This document shows positions 1 to 5,034 of a stretch of DNA of 5,034 bases, one piece after another (the first letter of the stretch is position 1; every line of letters begins with the position of its first letter). The notes beneath the pieces are model-generated. The model had not been told where the DNA came from and ran no database searches. It saw only the letters and a program-made list of their open reading frames with translations. The DNA lies in NCBI GenBank assembly GCA_020718965.1, contig DYRE01000178.1, positions 1 through 5,034 on the forward strand. Reading direction: 5' to 3'. The DNA comes from Desulfomonile tiedjei (GTDB taxonomy: Bacteria; Desulfobacterota; Desulfomonilia; Desulfomonilales; Desulfomonilaceae). The position numbers and the translations under genes were made by a program.

Positions 1-53
1 AAAGAGGACAATTCATTTGCTATTAAAGCGGACATTTCTATTTGTTGCTAACA
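1..53. mobile_element. Probable terminal repeats of an IS21-like insertion sequence (end only)
   Basis: Two degenerate direct copies are visible on the + strand: AAAGAGGACAATTC-ATTTGCTATTA at 1-25 and AAAGCGGACATTTCTATTTGTTGCTAA at 25-51. Read on the - strand, each has the form TAGCAA, a short spacer, then TGTCC(G/T)CTTT, and the block begins with TG at position 53. Repeated GGACA-containing end sites with a terminal TG/CA are what I remember of IS21-type elements in proteobacteria. That assignment is recall and was not searched. If it is right, the element body lies to the left of the window and its outer tip is near position 53. No transposase codons are present here, so it could equally be a solo remnant. 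Confidence 0.42.
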
Positions 54-106
54 CTCTTGCTCTTTAATTTTTGCTTAAACTTCTGCAGTTTCTGCTATGA
101 GTATAA

Positions 107-139
107 ATTCAGATGTGTTGTTTTATATTTCATCTGAAT
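107..139. promoter_or_regulatory. Perfect 9-bp inverted repeat in the kinase leader
   Basis: ATTCAGATG (107-115) and CATCTGAAT (131-139) are exact reverse complements separated by a 15-base AT-rich spacer. The repeat lies 52 bases upstream of the kinase start. No T-run follows it on the + strand, so an intrinsic terminator is unlikely. It could be a dimeric regulator operator or an mRNA hairpin. I found no convincing sigma-70 -35/-10 pair in 54-191. The best is TTGCTT (71-76) with TATGAG (95-100), which is weak. Confidence 0.4.
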
Positions 140-176
140 GGCTAAATTCTAAACATCATTTCCGAGGTCTCTCGAC

Positions 177-180
177 AGGA
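177..180 (+). promoter_or_regulatory. Weak ribosome binding site of the histidine kinase
   Basis: AGGA ends 11 bases before the GTG at 192. The spacing is rather long and the match is short. It is the only purine-rich candidate near this start and suggests modest translation. Confidence 0.35.
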
Positions 181-191
181 ATAGACAACCA

Positions 192-1898
192 GTGAAAGAT
201 CAGCACGAACAAGAAGCCGTGGAATCTAAAGTTAGACGGCTTGAAACAGAAGTTTCAACCCTGACCACGGAGATTGAAAACTTAAAATCTCAACTGGATC
301 ATAAACAATCCCTTTTGTCGGAAAATTATCATGAAGGGAGCCGAATGCCTTACGGCCTGCCCGGCATTGAGAACAAAGAAATTGAATCTGGTATCAATAA
401 AGACTTTGTAGAGCGTCTACTCGAATATTTCAACGGTGTATTTGTTAGTGGAATCGCCGATGGGAAAGCGCTGGTTCTATCTGGAGACTTTGAGAAGGTT
501 ACTGGCTATAGCAAAAATGAACTGGAGTTTAACGCACATGCTTGGACCAGCCTAATACACTCCGAGGATTTGAACTCAGTGCAGGATGAGATCAATCGAC
601 TTACATCGGTGCCAGGCGCGGTTATGAAAGGGGAGTTTAGAATTGTCAGGAAAGACGGAGACATACGATATCTTAATGTTTTTGCGCACTCCAGAACCGT
701 CAGGGCCTTTGAACCACCTCTGATTCAGGCGGTGATGTTTGACATTTCCGCTAGAAAAGAAAAAGAAAAGCGGGCAATCTCGAATGAAAAAAGAAAGGCT
801 CTGAAAGACACTGCGGGAGGCGTGGCCCACAATTTCAACAATATTCTCCAGGTCATATTGAGTGGCGCACAGTTGATAGAATCAGACCTAAGAGCAGGCA
901 ACTTATCGGAAGTCTCGGAAGTTTTGGAACTAATTCTCAGAAACTGCAAAATGGGTGCGCAAATAGTAAAAAGGCTGGGAGCTTTTGCGGGAAATGATAG
1001 GGCTTTCGACCGTTTTAACAACGAGTTTTTTGATCTTGGCGATGCAGCCAGAAGCGCCCTGGCATATATCGAAAACTGGCTTGCAGAAAGACCTGGCAAT
1101 CCTGATAGGTTGATTAAATTACAAACTGAGATTGAAAATGATCTATATGTATGGGGTTCCAAGAATGAAATTTCCCGCGTCATTTCGGTAATTATTAAGA
1201 ATGCCTTTGAGGCCATCGAGTCAAATGGAAATGTGAGGCTGCTAACTCGTTCCGATACCGACAAGGTGATTTTGGAGGTAAGCGATACTGGCGTCGGCGT
1301 TAAACAGGACCATCAGGATAAGATTTTTACCCCTTTCTTTTCCACGAAGACCAGGGTTGGTTCTGGTCTAGGACTTCCTGTAGCCATGAAAATTGTAGAA
1401 GATCACGGCGGACAAATTACGTTTCGGAGCACAGAAAAATATGGATCAGTTTTTAGAGTCCAGCTCCCCAAGGCTTATCCCGTCACTAACGGTAAGACCA
1501 TTTCCGATGATCAGATGACTGCCGGGACAAAGAAAATCCTACTGATTGATGATGACAAGACTGTTCTAAATTTCTTACGGAGACGAATCAGCGCGCTGGG
1601 TTACGATGTCGACGCCGCTGATTCGGGTTTTAAAGGTTTGAGCAAATTCAAGGATAAACCGACCGACATTATATTATGCGATCTGGCTTTACCCGGCATG
1701 AATGGCCTTGAAATAGCCAAAGAAATTAAAAGGATTTGTGTGGCTAACGATATTAACAAACCTTTGTTCATAATTCTGACCGGATGGAATGCCGATCTCA
1801 TAGAAAAGGACAAATTTACTGAATTCGGCATTGATGAGATTTTGCAAAAGCCAGTTGATATTTCGAAAATCACTTCTATCATTGATTCATTCGCTTGA
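192..1898 (+). CDS. Soluble hybrid sensor histidine kinase (PAS - HisKA - HATPase_c - receiver)
   Basis: A 568-residue kinase that should autophosphorylate on histidine in response to a PAS-sensed cue and pass the phosphate to an aspartate. Residues about 4-45 form a charged heptad coiled coil. Residues about 72-190 form a PAS/PAC domain. The phosphoacceptor helix follows with H213 in GGVAHNFNNIL. The HATPase_c domain shows an N-box at N337 (KNAFEAIE), G1 DTGVG at 365-369, an F-box FTPFFSTK at 379-386 and G2 GSGLGL at 390-395. The C-terminal receiver (about 447-567) has the acidic triad D453-D455, phospho-acceptor D497, T530 and K553, all intact. There is no signal peptide or membrane segment, so it is cytosolic. 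The GTG start is preferred because the coiled coil begins at once; the next Met is residue 52. With no HPt or output domain present, the receiver may relay to an unlinked partner or tune the kinase. Asn replaces the usual Asp after H213. The ligand is unknown. Confidence 0.95.
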   Translation: MKDQHEQEAVESKVRRLETEVSTLTTEIENLKSQLDHKQSLLSENYHEGSRMPYGLPGIENKEIESGINKDFVERLLEYFNGVFVSGIADGKALVLSGDFEKVTGYSKNELEFNAHAWTSLIHSEDLNSVQDEINRLTSVPGAVMKGEFRIVRKDGDIRYLNVFAHSRTVRAFEPPLIQAVMFDISARKEKEKRAISNEKRKALKDTAGGVAHNFNNILQVILSGAQLIESDLRAGNLSEVSEVLELILRNCKMGAQIVKRLGAFAGNDRAFDRFNNEFFDLGDAARSALAYIENWLAERPGNPDRLIKLQTEIENDLYVWGSKNEISRVISVIIKNAFEAIESNGNVRLLTRSDTDKVILEVSDTGVGVKQDHQDKIFTPFFSTKTRVGSGLGLPVAMKIVEDHGGQITFRSTEKYGSVFRVQLPKAYPVTNGKTISDDQMTAGTKKILLIDDDKTVLNFLRRRISALGYDVDAADSGFKGLSKFKDKPTDIILCDLALPGMNGLEIAKEIKRICVANDINKPLFIILTGWNADLIEKDKFTEFGIDEILQKPVDISKITSIIDSFA

Positions 1899-1973
1899 CA
1901 TAATCCGACGAGTTTCCGTCAGATTTCCAACCAGGTCGGTGGCGATCAAAACCATGAGATATATGTTGGCCAC
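1887..1973 (-). CDS. Possible 28-codon small ORF after the cysteine protein (doubtful)
   Basis: This lies in the convergent gap. After the TGA of the four-cysteine gene (1983-1985) the same frame stays open to TGA at 1887-1889, and a GTG at 1971-1973 would start VANIYLMVLIATDLVGN, a hydrophobic stretch followed by a polar tail. The end overlaps the 3' end of the kinase gene by 12 bases. There is no good Shine-Dalgarno: the nearest purine run, GGAAGAA, is about 17 bases away. An open run of this length is expected often by chance. It could be a membrane microprotein, an eroded C-terminal extension of the upstream gene, or noise. Confidence 0.15.
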   Translation of the reverse strand: MANIYLMVLIATDLVGNLTETRRIMSSE

Positions 1974-1982
1974 ATTTTTAAT

Positions 1983-2207
1983 TCATTCTTCCATCGCAAC
2001 GTTCACAGCTTCTACGATAGACAGGCCCTGTCCATTGATGATCCAGATTCCCTCACCGCAATAACGCGTTGCGGATACGACAGGAGTATCAGGGCCTGGT
2101 GGAAATCTCCTGCAATACCCGTCGCTAACTCGCATAGACAGTTGTTCCCAGAAAAGGCAATTCTGGCAATTGATTCCCAACTGAGCGAGTTTTTCCTGAA
2201 CGTTCAT
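1983..2207 (-). CDS. Small four-cysteine protein, putative metal-binding knuckle
   Basis: A 74-residue soluble protein. It has C14-x2-C17 followed by LFW, then C32 in GYCRRFPP, then C50 in YCGEGIW. The pattern CxxCxFW / G-x-CRRFPP / P-V / CGE recurs in many short uncharacterised bacterial proteins. Four cysteines spaced this way could hold zinc or an iron-sulfur cluster, but no metal can be proven from sequence. No function is known to me. The ATG overlaps the stop of the upstream membrane-protein gene by four bases (ATGA at 2204-2207), and GGGGA lies about 8 bases ahead of it inside that gene, so translation is very likely coupled. It is the last well-supported gene of the - strand group before the convergent kinase. 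Confidence 0.8.
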   Translation of the reverse strand: MNVQEKLAQLGINCQNCLFWEQLSMRVSDGYCRRFPPGPDTPVVSATRYCGEGIWIINGQGLSIVEAVNVAMEE

Positions 2208-2746
2208 TTGGTTTCCCCACGACCCACACCAACTACTTGCGCTTTACTTTCAAAGATGAACAGAGCCTTCAGCTTATCCCAAAAGTCACCACCCAGAACA
2301 AACAGGCTGATCAAGAAAATCAGATCACCTACTACCCCTATTAGCATTTGGTTTCTCTGAAATAATGGGATGAATTGAGATAGATATGGGCTGAGCCACC
2401 CGATGATCACCGTAAGCAAAAAAAGCGCTATTCCAACGTTATGTCTGGTCTTTCCGACCGATTTCGGAAGAGCGTAACGTTTGAACAATGAGTAAGATCG
2501 TGTCTTGAGATAATTGAACCCTGCCTTTCCAAGAACCACCGCAGCCAGAAGCATAAAGAACTCTGGAGCCCCTAAGCCCAGGAATCCTGAAAGAATGGTT
2601 TTCCAACCCGTAGGCAGTTCTGAGGCCACGACCAATGGTATGAAGAGTGGAACGGCAAAACCAAAAACAAATAATAGCAGCCCTAATATAAACCGCCATT
2701 GGGATAGATTTTGTCTACATTCCGTACTATTTTCCTTCTCATTCAA
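2204..2746 (-). CDS. Four-helix inner-membrane protein with internal two-fold repeat (transporter-suffix-like)
   Basis: A 180-residue protein with four predicted membrane helices at about 19-41, 51-73, 103-122 and 134-152, a short hydrophilic N-terminus and a soluble tail from about 158. The layout and the motifs LFVFGFAVPLFIPLV, GWKTILSG and VLGKAGF resemble small proteins labelled 'transporter suffix domain-containing'. That name is recall and says little about function. The two halves look duplicated: R18/R101, G22/G105, F26/F109 and P37/P120 align, as do E62/D141, V71-G73/V150-G152 and L80-K81/L159-K160. Each second helix thus carries an acidic residue at the same depth. The start is TTG, chosen because GGAGG sits 9 bases upstream and the next in-frame Met is residue 65. 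It overlaps the short ORF upstream (TTGA) and the cysteine protein downstream (ATGA). The substrate, if any, is unknown. Confidence 0.85.
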   Translation of the reverse strand: MNEKENSTECRQNLSQWRFILGLLLFVFGFAVPLFIPLVVASELPTGWKTILSGFLGLGAPEFFMLLAAVVLGKAGFNYLKTRSYSLFKRYALPKSVGKTRHNVGIALFLLTVIIGWLSPYLSQFIPLFQRNQMLIGVVGDLIFLISLFVLGGDFWDKLKALFIFESKAQVVGVGRGETK

Positions 2747-2883
2747 TCAAAATATCCTCCAGAAGTATCCTCGGAAAACTTGACCGAGGTACCCCTCAAC
2801 CGTTCCAGGTAGTCCATCGGTAAATCTATAGTATCACCAGAGAAAGCCGCCACTGAGGTTGCCTTTACCGGGCATTCCCTCAA
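2743..2883 (-). CDS. Short coding-like ORF translationally coupled to the membrane protein
   Basis: This frame is open from a stop just inside the exported-protein gene down to a TGA at 2743-2745, which overlaps the membrane protein's TTG start as TTGA. From TTG at 2881-2883 it gives 46 residues; from GTG at 2851-2853, 36 residues. The GTG has AAGG 8 bases upstream and may be the true start, while the TTG lacks a clear Shine-Dalgarno. The sequence reads like protein: REC, then FSGDTIDLPMDYLERLRG, then a polar SVKFSEDTSGGYFD end. I do not recognise a family. The stop/start overlap with a well-supported gene, plus the sensible composition, are the reasons to list it. Alternatives are a leader peptide controlling the downstream gene, the C-terminal remnant of a lost gene, or chance. 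Confidence 0.45.
   Translation of the reverse strand: MRECPVKATSVAAFSGDTIDLPMDYLERLRGTSVKFSEDTSGGYFD
2755..2760 (-). promoter_or_regulatory. Strong Shine-Dalgarno that fixes the TTG start of the membrane protein
   Basis: GGAGGA on the - strand is followed by 8 bases (TATTTTGA) and then TTG at 2744-2746. It is the best ribosome binding site in the window and supports the unusual TTG initiation codon. It lies within the last codons of the short upstream ORF, as expected for coupled genes. Confidence 0.75.
2765..2792 (-). promoter_or_regulatory. Hairpin just upstream of the membrane-protein ribosome binding site
   Basis: On the - strand CCTCGG and CCGAGG form a perfect 6-bp stem around a 9-base loop. 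It extends by three more pairs (GTAC side against ATAC side) past one bulged base. The 3' arm ends four bases before GGAGG. GAGGATA occurs twice, once in the 3' arm and once at the Shine-Dalgarno, so the CCTC of the 5' arm could pair with either. No T-run follows, so it is not an intrinsic terminator. It may be a translational control element or only a by-product of the short ORF's codons. Confidence 0.35.
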
Positions 2884-2900
2884 ACATATTATGGAGTTTT

Positions 2901-3233
2901 CTAATCACCTTTATCACATGGCCTCGAATTCTGCGGCGCAAGCAGCCAAGTCTTCGATTCACCAGGTCTTGAAACCTTGTCATATCCCCAAACGCTTACC
3001 TCTTTAGTGAGAACTTTTTCTCCGGTCTGGAACAAGGTCACTTGTCCCGACGATAGCAATTGAGCGACTTCACCCAGTTCCTTACCCTTTAGTATTGAAA
3101 CAAGCTGGTTTTGCGTTTCGTGCGAATCGGCGGCATACATGTCACGGATTACCACCTTGCATTGGAGGTCTACAGCCCCTGTCACTCCTGAAAGAATCAA
3201 GATCAGAACAACTATAGCCTGCGCCCTTTTCAT
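2901..3233 (-). CDS. Small exported protein, paralogue of the neighbour at 3350-3670
   Basis: A 110-residue protein beginning MKRAQAIVVLILILSG, a typical Sec signal peptide with probable cleavage after TGA near residue 20. There is no lipobox, so it should be free in the periplasm or secreted. The mature part has only two cysteines, C25 near the new N-terminus and C106 near the C-terminus, which could form a disulfide. Shared with the paralogue are the VV after the first Cys, D-x2-AADS, S-x-LK, E, L, G, GE, W and the final PC. The start at 3233 is preferred over ATG at 3242 because AAGGAT lies 7 bases ahead of it and the shorter form starts with a standard MKR signal; the longer form adds only three residues. 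I do not recognise a named family. A 116-base gap separates it from the upstream paralogue. Confidence 0.8.
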   Translation of the reverse strand: MKRAQAIVVLILILSGVTGAVDLQCKVVIRDMYAADSHETQNQLVSILKGKELGEVAQLLSSGQVTLFQTGEKVLTKEVSVWGYDKVSRPGESKTWLLAPQNSRPCDKGD

Positions 3234-3349
3234 CGCTATCATCCTTAGACCTACATCAGTTCAATAGAGACTGTCACCACAAATTAAAGAATCTTAACAC
3301 TACTGCCCAAGCCGGATTTTTCACGCAACTGATCACGTTCTATCTGTAG

Positions 3350-3670
3350 TTACTTGGAACAAGGTTTTGCAACCTCTATGGAGATAAACCATTTCTTTGC
3401 ATCATTGTCTCTCGTGATCTCATTGAGGACTTTCCCAGGTGTTATCATCCGTATTCTCTCCCCTGGTTTCATTACTACTATTTTTCCGTCTAACATTAAT
3501 CTCGTGAGTTTTTCCATCTCCTGGTTTTTCAGTAAAGAATTGCCGATTTCCCACGTAATCTGCGAATCAGCCGCCAGAGCGTCTTCGGTGACAACGTAGC
3601 AATCCGATCCAGCCTGAACAAGACCCACCAAAATCAAGAAACTTACTAGGACAATAAAAAATCTCTTCAT
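3350..3670 (-). CDS. Small exported protein, paralogue of the neighbour at 2901-3233
   Basis: A 106-residue protein starting MKRFFIVLVSFLILVGLVQA, a clear Sec signal peptide with probable cleavage at VQA-GS (20/21). It has no lipobox. The mature protein has C24 and C104 as its only cysteines. From the first Cys it aligns to the neighbouring gene product without gaps for 49 residues, including D-x2-AADS and GE, and the Cys-Cys distance differs by one residue. The start at 3670 is preferred over the ATG at 3733 because GGGAG lies 6 bases upstream and the signal peptide then begins at the N-terminus; the longer form would put 21 odd residues before it. The gene begins 70 bases after the sulfatase stop, and I saw no convincing terminator or promoter in that gap. 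Function unknown. A structural or binding role in the cell envelope is possible but not shown. Confidence 0.82.
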   Translation of the reverse strand: MKRFFIVLVSFLILVGLVQAGSDCYVVTEDALAADSQITWEIGNSLLKNQEMEKLTRLMLDGKIVVMKPGERIRMITPGKVLNEITRDNDAKKWFISIEVAKPCSK

Positions 3671-3740
3671 TCCCGACTCCCAGGAATCTATTGCTTTCAT
3701 AACTGTGACAACGACACTACTTGAAAAGATCATACGGTTT

Positions 3741-5034
3741 TCATTTCTTCTGGGACGATGGCTCCATAAGTTCGAGAAGACGTTTCAAACCTGGCGGATT
3801 ATTGAATTCATCCACTAACTGACTTGTGGAACCGGCAGTGGGGAGTGTCGGTCGATTTGGGCACACGATTAATTCTCCAAAAAATTGCTCAAAATACGGT
3901 TGAGTCAATTCGACTATCCAACCGTGGTCCTCTCCCGAGTATCTACCTGGGGACGTCTTCAAATCTCCTCGTGTTGGGGAGGCTCCATTAAAGATAGCGT
4001 CGTACTGCTCTCCCGGGTCCCACCACAGGTTATAGAGCGCAGGAAACCCCAGTTTCAGCTCGGGTCCCAACCATGTGTCTTTAGCTGTAAAGAGGATCTT
4101 GAAGTTGGATACTCGAAGGCCCCCGAACGCCAAATCCGTAATATAGAAAAAATGATCCCTGGAGGACGGCCCCTTCCCGAGAATATAGTTAGCGTTCTCC
4201 ACTCCATCAAAGACAATGTCCTGCCCGTTATTGTCCTTCCAAATGTGAGTAGGAGCACTTCCACCGGCCAGTTTTACGAAAGTTGGCCACCAGTCCATGT
4301 GGGACATGATCTGGTTGGCGACTGTACCAGCCTGTATCTTGCCTGGCCACCACGCCATCGCTGGAACCCGGTAACCACCCTCGTAAGAACTACCTTTCAT
4401 CCCTCGGAACGGAGTATAACCAGCGTCCGGCCATGCGTCTACCCAGGCCCCATTGTCTGTAGTCCAAACCACCAGAGTATTCTCTGCGATGCCTGCGTCA
4501 TTTACAGCCTGGATTATTTTACCTGAATTATCGTCCAGTTCCATCAATGCGTCAAGATATCGGCCGCCGCCGGGGGATTTTCCCTGGAAACGAGGAGAGG
4601 GGTTGTTAGGGTTGTGAACCTTCATGAAGCAGACATACATGAAGAAAGGTTTGTCATCCTTGGCGTGTTTTTTTATGTAATTTACAGCATCCTCGCGTAT
4701 AACATCGTCAACGGTGGCCAAATCTTCGTAGCCAAACTTTTCTTTTACAATTTTGGCCGGCTGGCCGGCTTTCCCCTCCCATTGACTTAAATTAAGCTTT
4801 TTCCATGCTTCCATGAATTTCTTGTTATGCACCGGAAAATCGGGCTGCAATGGAAGATAGTCGTATGCGTAGACTCCGGCGTAATATGGAAGCATAAAAC
4901 GCATTTCATCAAAACCATGTTCAATGGGGAAAGTTTCCGGACTATCTCCCAAGTGCCATTTACCCCACTGAGCTGTTTGGTAGCCAAGTTTTTTAAGGGC
5001 CTCCGCTATTGTGGGGTCCTCTTTTTTCAGACCA
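3741..5034 (-). CDS. Arylsulfatase-type (S1 family) sulfatase, 5' end outside window
   Basis: About 431 codons are visible and the frame is still open at 5034, so the N-terminus is missing. A sulfatase hydrolyses sulfate esters with a formylglycine made from Cys or Ser in a C/S-x-P-x-R motif. That motif lies beyond the edge, so the maturation type cannot be told. Numbering from the first visible codon, TIAEALKKLGYQTAQWGKWHLGD (8-30) carries the K25/H27 active-site pair of the family. PFFMYVCFMKVHNP contains the second His (H140). TTDNGAW supplies the metal ligands D193 and N194. PFRGMKGSSYEGGYRVP contains K213, followed by WPGKI and a SHMDWWPTF segment, all diagnostic of S1 sulfatases. The C-terminal third holds the LYNLWWDPGEQ-type segment and an extra tail ending PSSQKK. 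The annotated Met at 4952 would be a TTG that actually encodes Leu inside GKWHLGD, so it is not the start. Substrate and location (often periplasmic) cannot be judged without the N-terminus. Confidence 0.93.
   Translation of the reverse strand, partial: GLKKEDPTIAEALKKLGYQTAQWGKWHLGDSPETFPIEHGFDEMRFMLPYYAGVYAYDYLPLQPDFPVHNKKFMEAWKKLNLSQWEGKAGQPAKIVKEKFGYEDLATVDDVIREDAVNYIKKHAKDDKPFFMYVCFMKVHNPNNPSPRFQGKSPGGGRYLDALMELDDNSGKIIQAVNDAGIAENTLVVWTTDNGAWVDAWPDAGYTPFRGMKGSSYEGGYRVPAMAWWPGKIQAGTVANQIMSHMDWWPTFVKLAGGSAPTHIWKDNNGQDIVFDGVENANYILGKGPSSRDHFFYITDLAFGGLRVSNFKILFTAKDTWLGPELKLGFPALYNLWWDPGEQYDAIFNGASPTRGDLKTSPGRYSGEDHGWIVELTQPYFEQFFGELIVCPNRPTLPTAGSTSQLVDEFNNPPGLKRLLELMEPSSQKK

Noticed and set aside
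725..1264. 179-codon open frame on the - strand inside the kinase gene
   Set aside because: It lies fully antisense to the H-box and HATPase region, whose motifs are clear, and its translation is Ser/Leu/Phe-rich without domains: a shadow frame.
1907..1920. GACG...CGTC hairpin in the convergent gap as a terminator
   Set aside because: The stem is only 4 bp with no T-run on either side, too weak to call. No clear bidirectional terminator was found in 1899-1982.
1983..1985. TGA of the cysteine-protein gene as a selenocysteine codon
   Set aside because: There is no recognisable SECIS-like hairpin right after it, and the residues around it (AMEE / IKNV) do not look like a redox site.
1831..2064. 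77-codon + strand frame across the convergent gap
   Set aside because: It overlaps the kinase 3' end out of frame and runs antisense to the four-cysteine protein; the composition is not protein-like.
2439..2699. 86-codon - strand frame overlapping the membrane-protein gene
   Set aside because: It is in another frame of a gene with clear membrane helices, repeat structure and a strong ribosome binding site.
3284..3349. 21-codon in-frame extension after the TAA of the exported protein (LQIERDQLREKSGLGSSVKI...)
   Set aside because: It reads like a helix, but an open run this short is expected by chance and it has no start or Shine-Dalgarno of its own.
3671..3740. Promoter (TTGTCA ... TAGATT) between the sulfatase and the first exported protein
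   Set aside because: The spacing is only about 15 bases and the leader would be very short; not convincing by eye.
3885..4526. 213-codon open frame on the + strand inside the sulfatase gene
   Set aside because: It is antisense to conserved sulfatase motifs, with no recognisable domain and no ribosome binding site that I could see.

Overview
The window is bacterial. A cytosolic hybrid histidine kinase lies on the + strand at the left, and a co-directional group of genes on the - strand fills the rest. My best guess at the source is a Desulfobacterota (former Deltaproteobacteria) relative. The reasons are the HNFNN-type kinase H-box, the four-cysteine small protein, the small four-helix membrane protein and an S1-type sulfatase. 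This is recall of family distribution, not a search, and confidence is modest. No rRNA, tRNA, CRISPR array, phage gene or complete transposase is visible.

Left edge (1-191): positions 1-53 carry two degenerate copies of an end repeat. Read on the - strand they have the form TAGCAA...TGTCC(G/T)CTTT and start with TG at position 53, like the multiple-repeat ends of IS21-type insertion sequences. An AT-rich leader follows, with a perfect 9-bp inverted repeat at 107-139 in front of the kinase gene. The kinase (192-1898) has the order coiled coil, PAS, HNFNN-type phosphoacceptor helix, HATPase_c and receiver. No response regulator or HPt partner is in view.

The kinase converges on the - strand group. 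In transcription order the group holds: an S1-family sulfatase whose N-terminus lies beyond position 5034; two small exported proteins (3350-3670 and 2901-3233) that are paralogues of each other; a short coding-like ORF of about 36-46 codons (2743-2883); a four-helix membrane protein (2204-2746) with a TTG start, a strong Shine-Dalgarno and an internal two-fold repeat; and a 74-residue four-cysteine protein (1983-2207). The last three are joined by start/stop overlaps (TTGA, then ATGA), which points to translational coupling and probably one transcript. The sulfatase and the exported pair are separated by gaps of roughly 70-150 bases and need not belong to the same operon.

Nothing proves a new system. 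The parts I cannot assign to a known function are the exported paralogue pair and the coupled set of short ORF, repeat-built membrane protein and cysteine protein. They are the best candidates for undescribed biology here.
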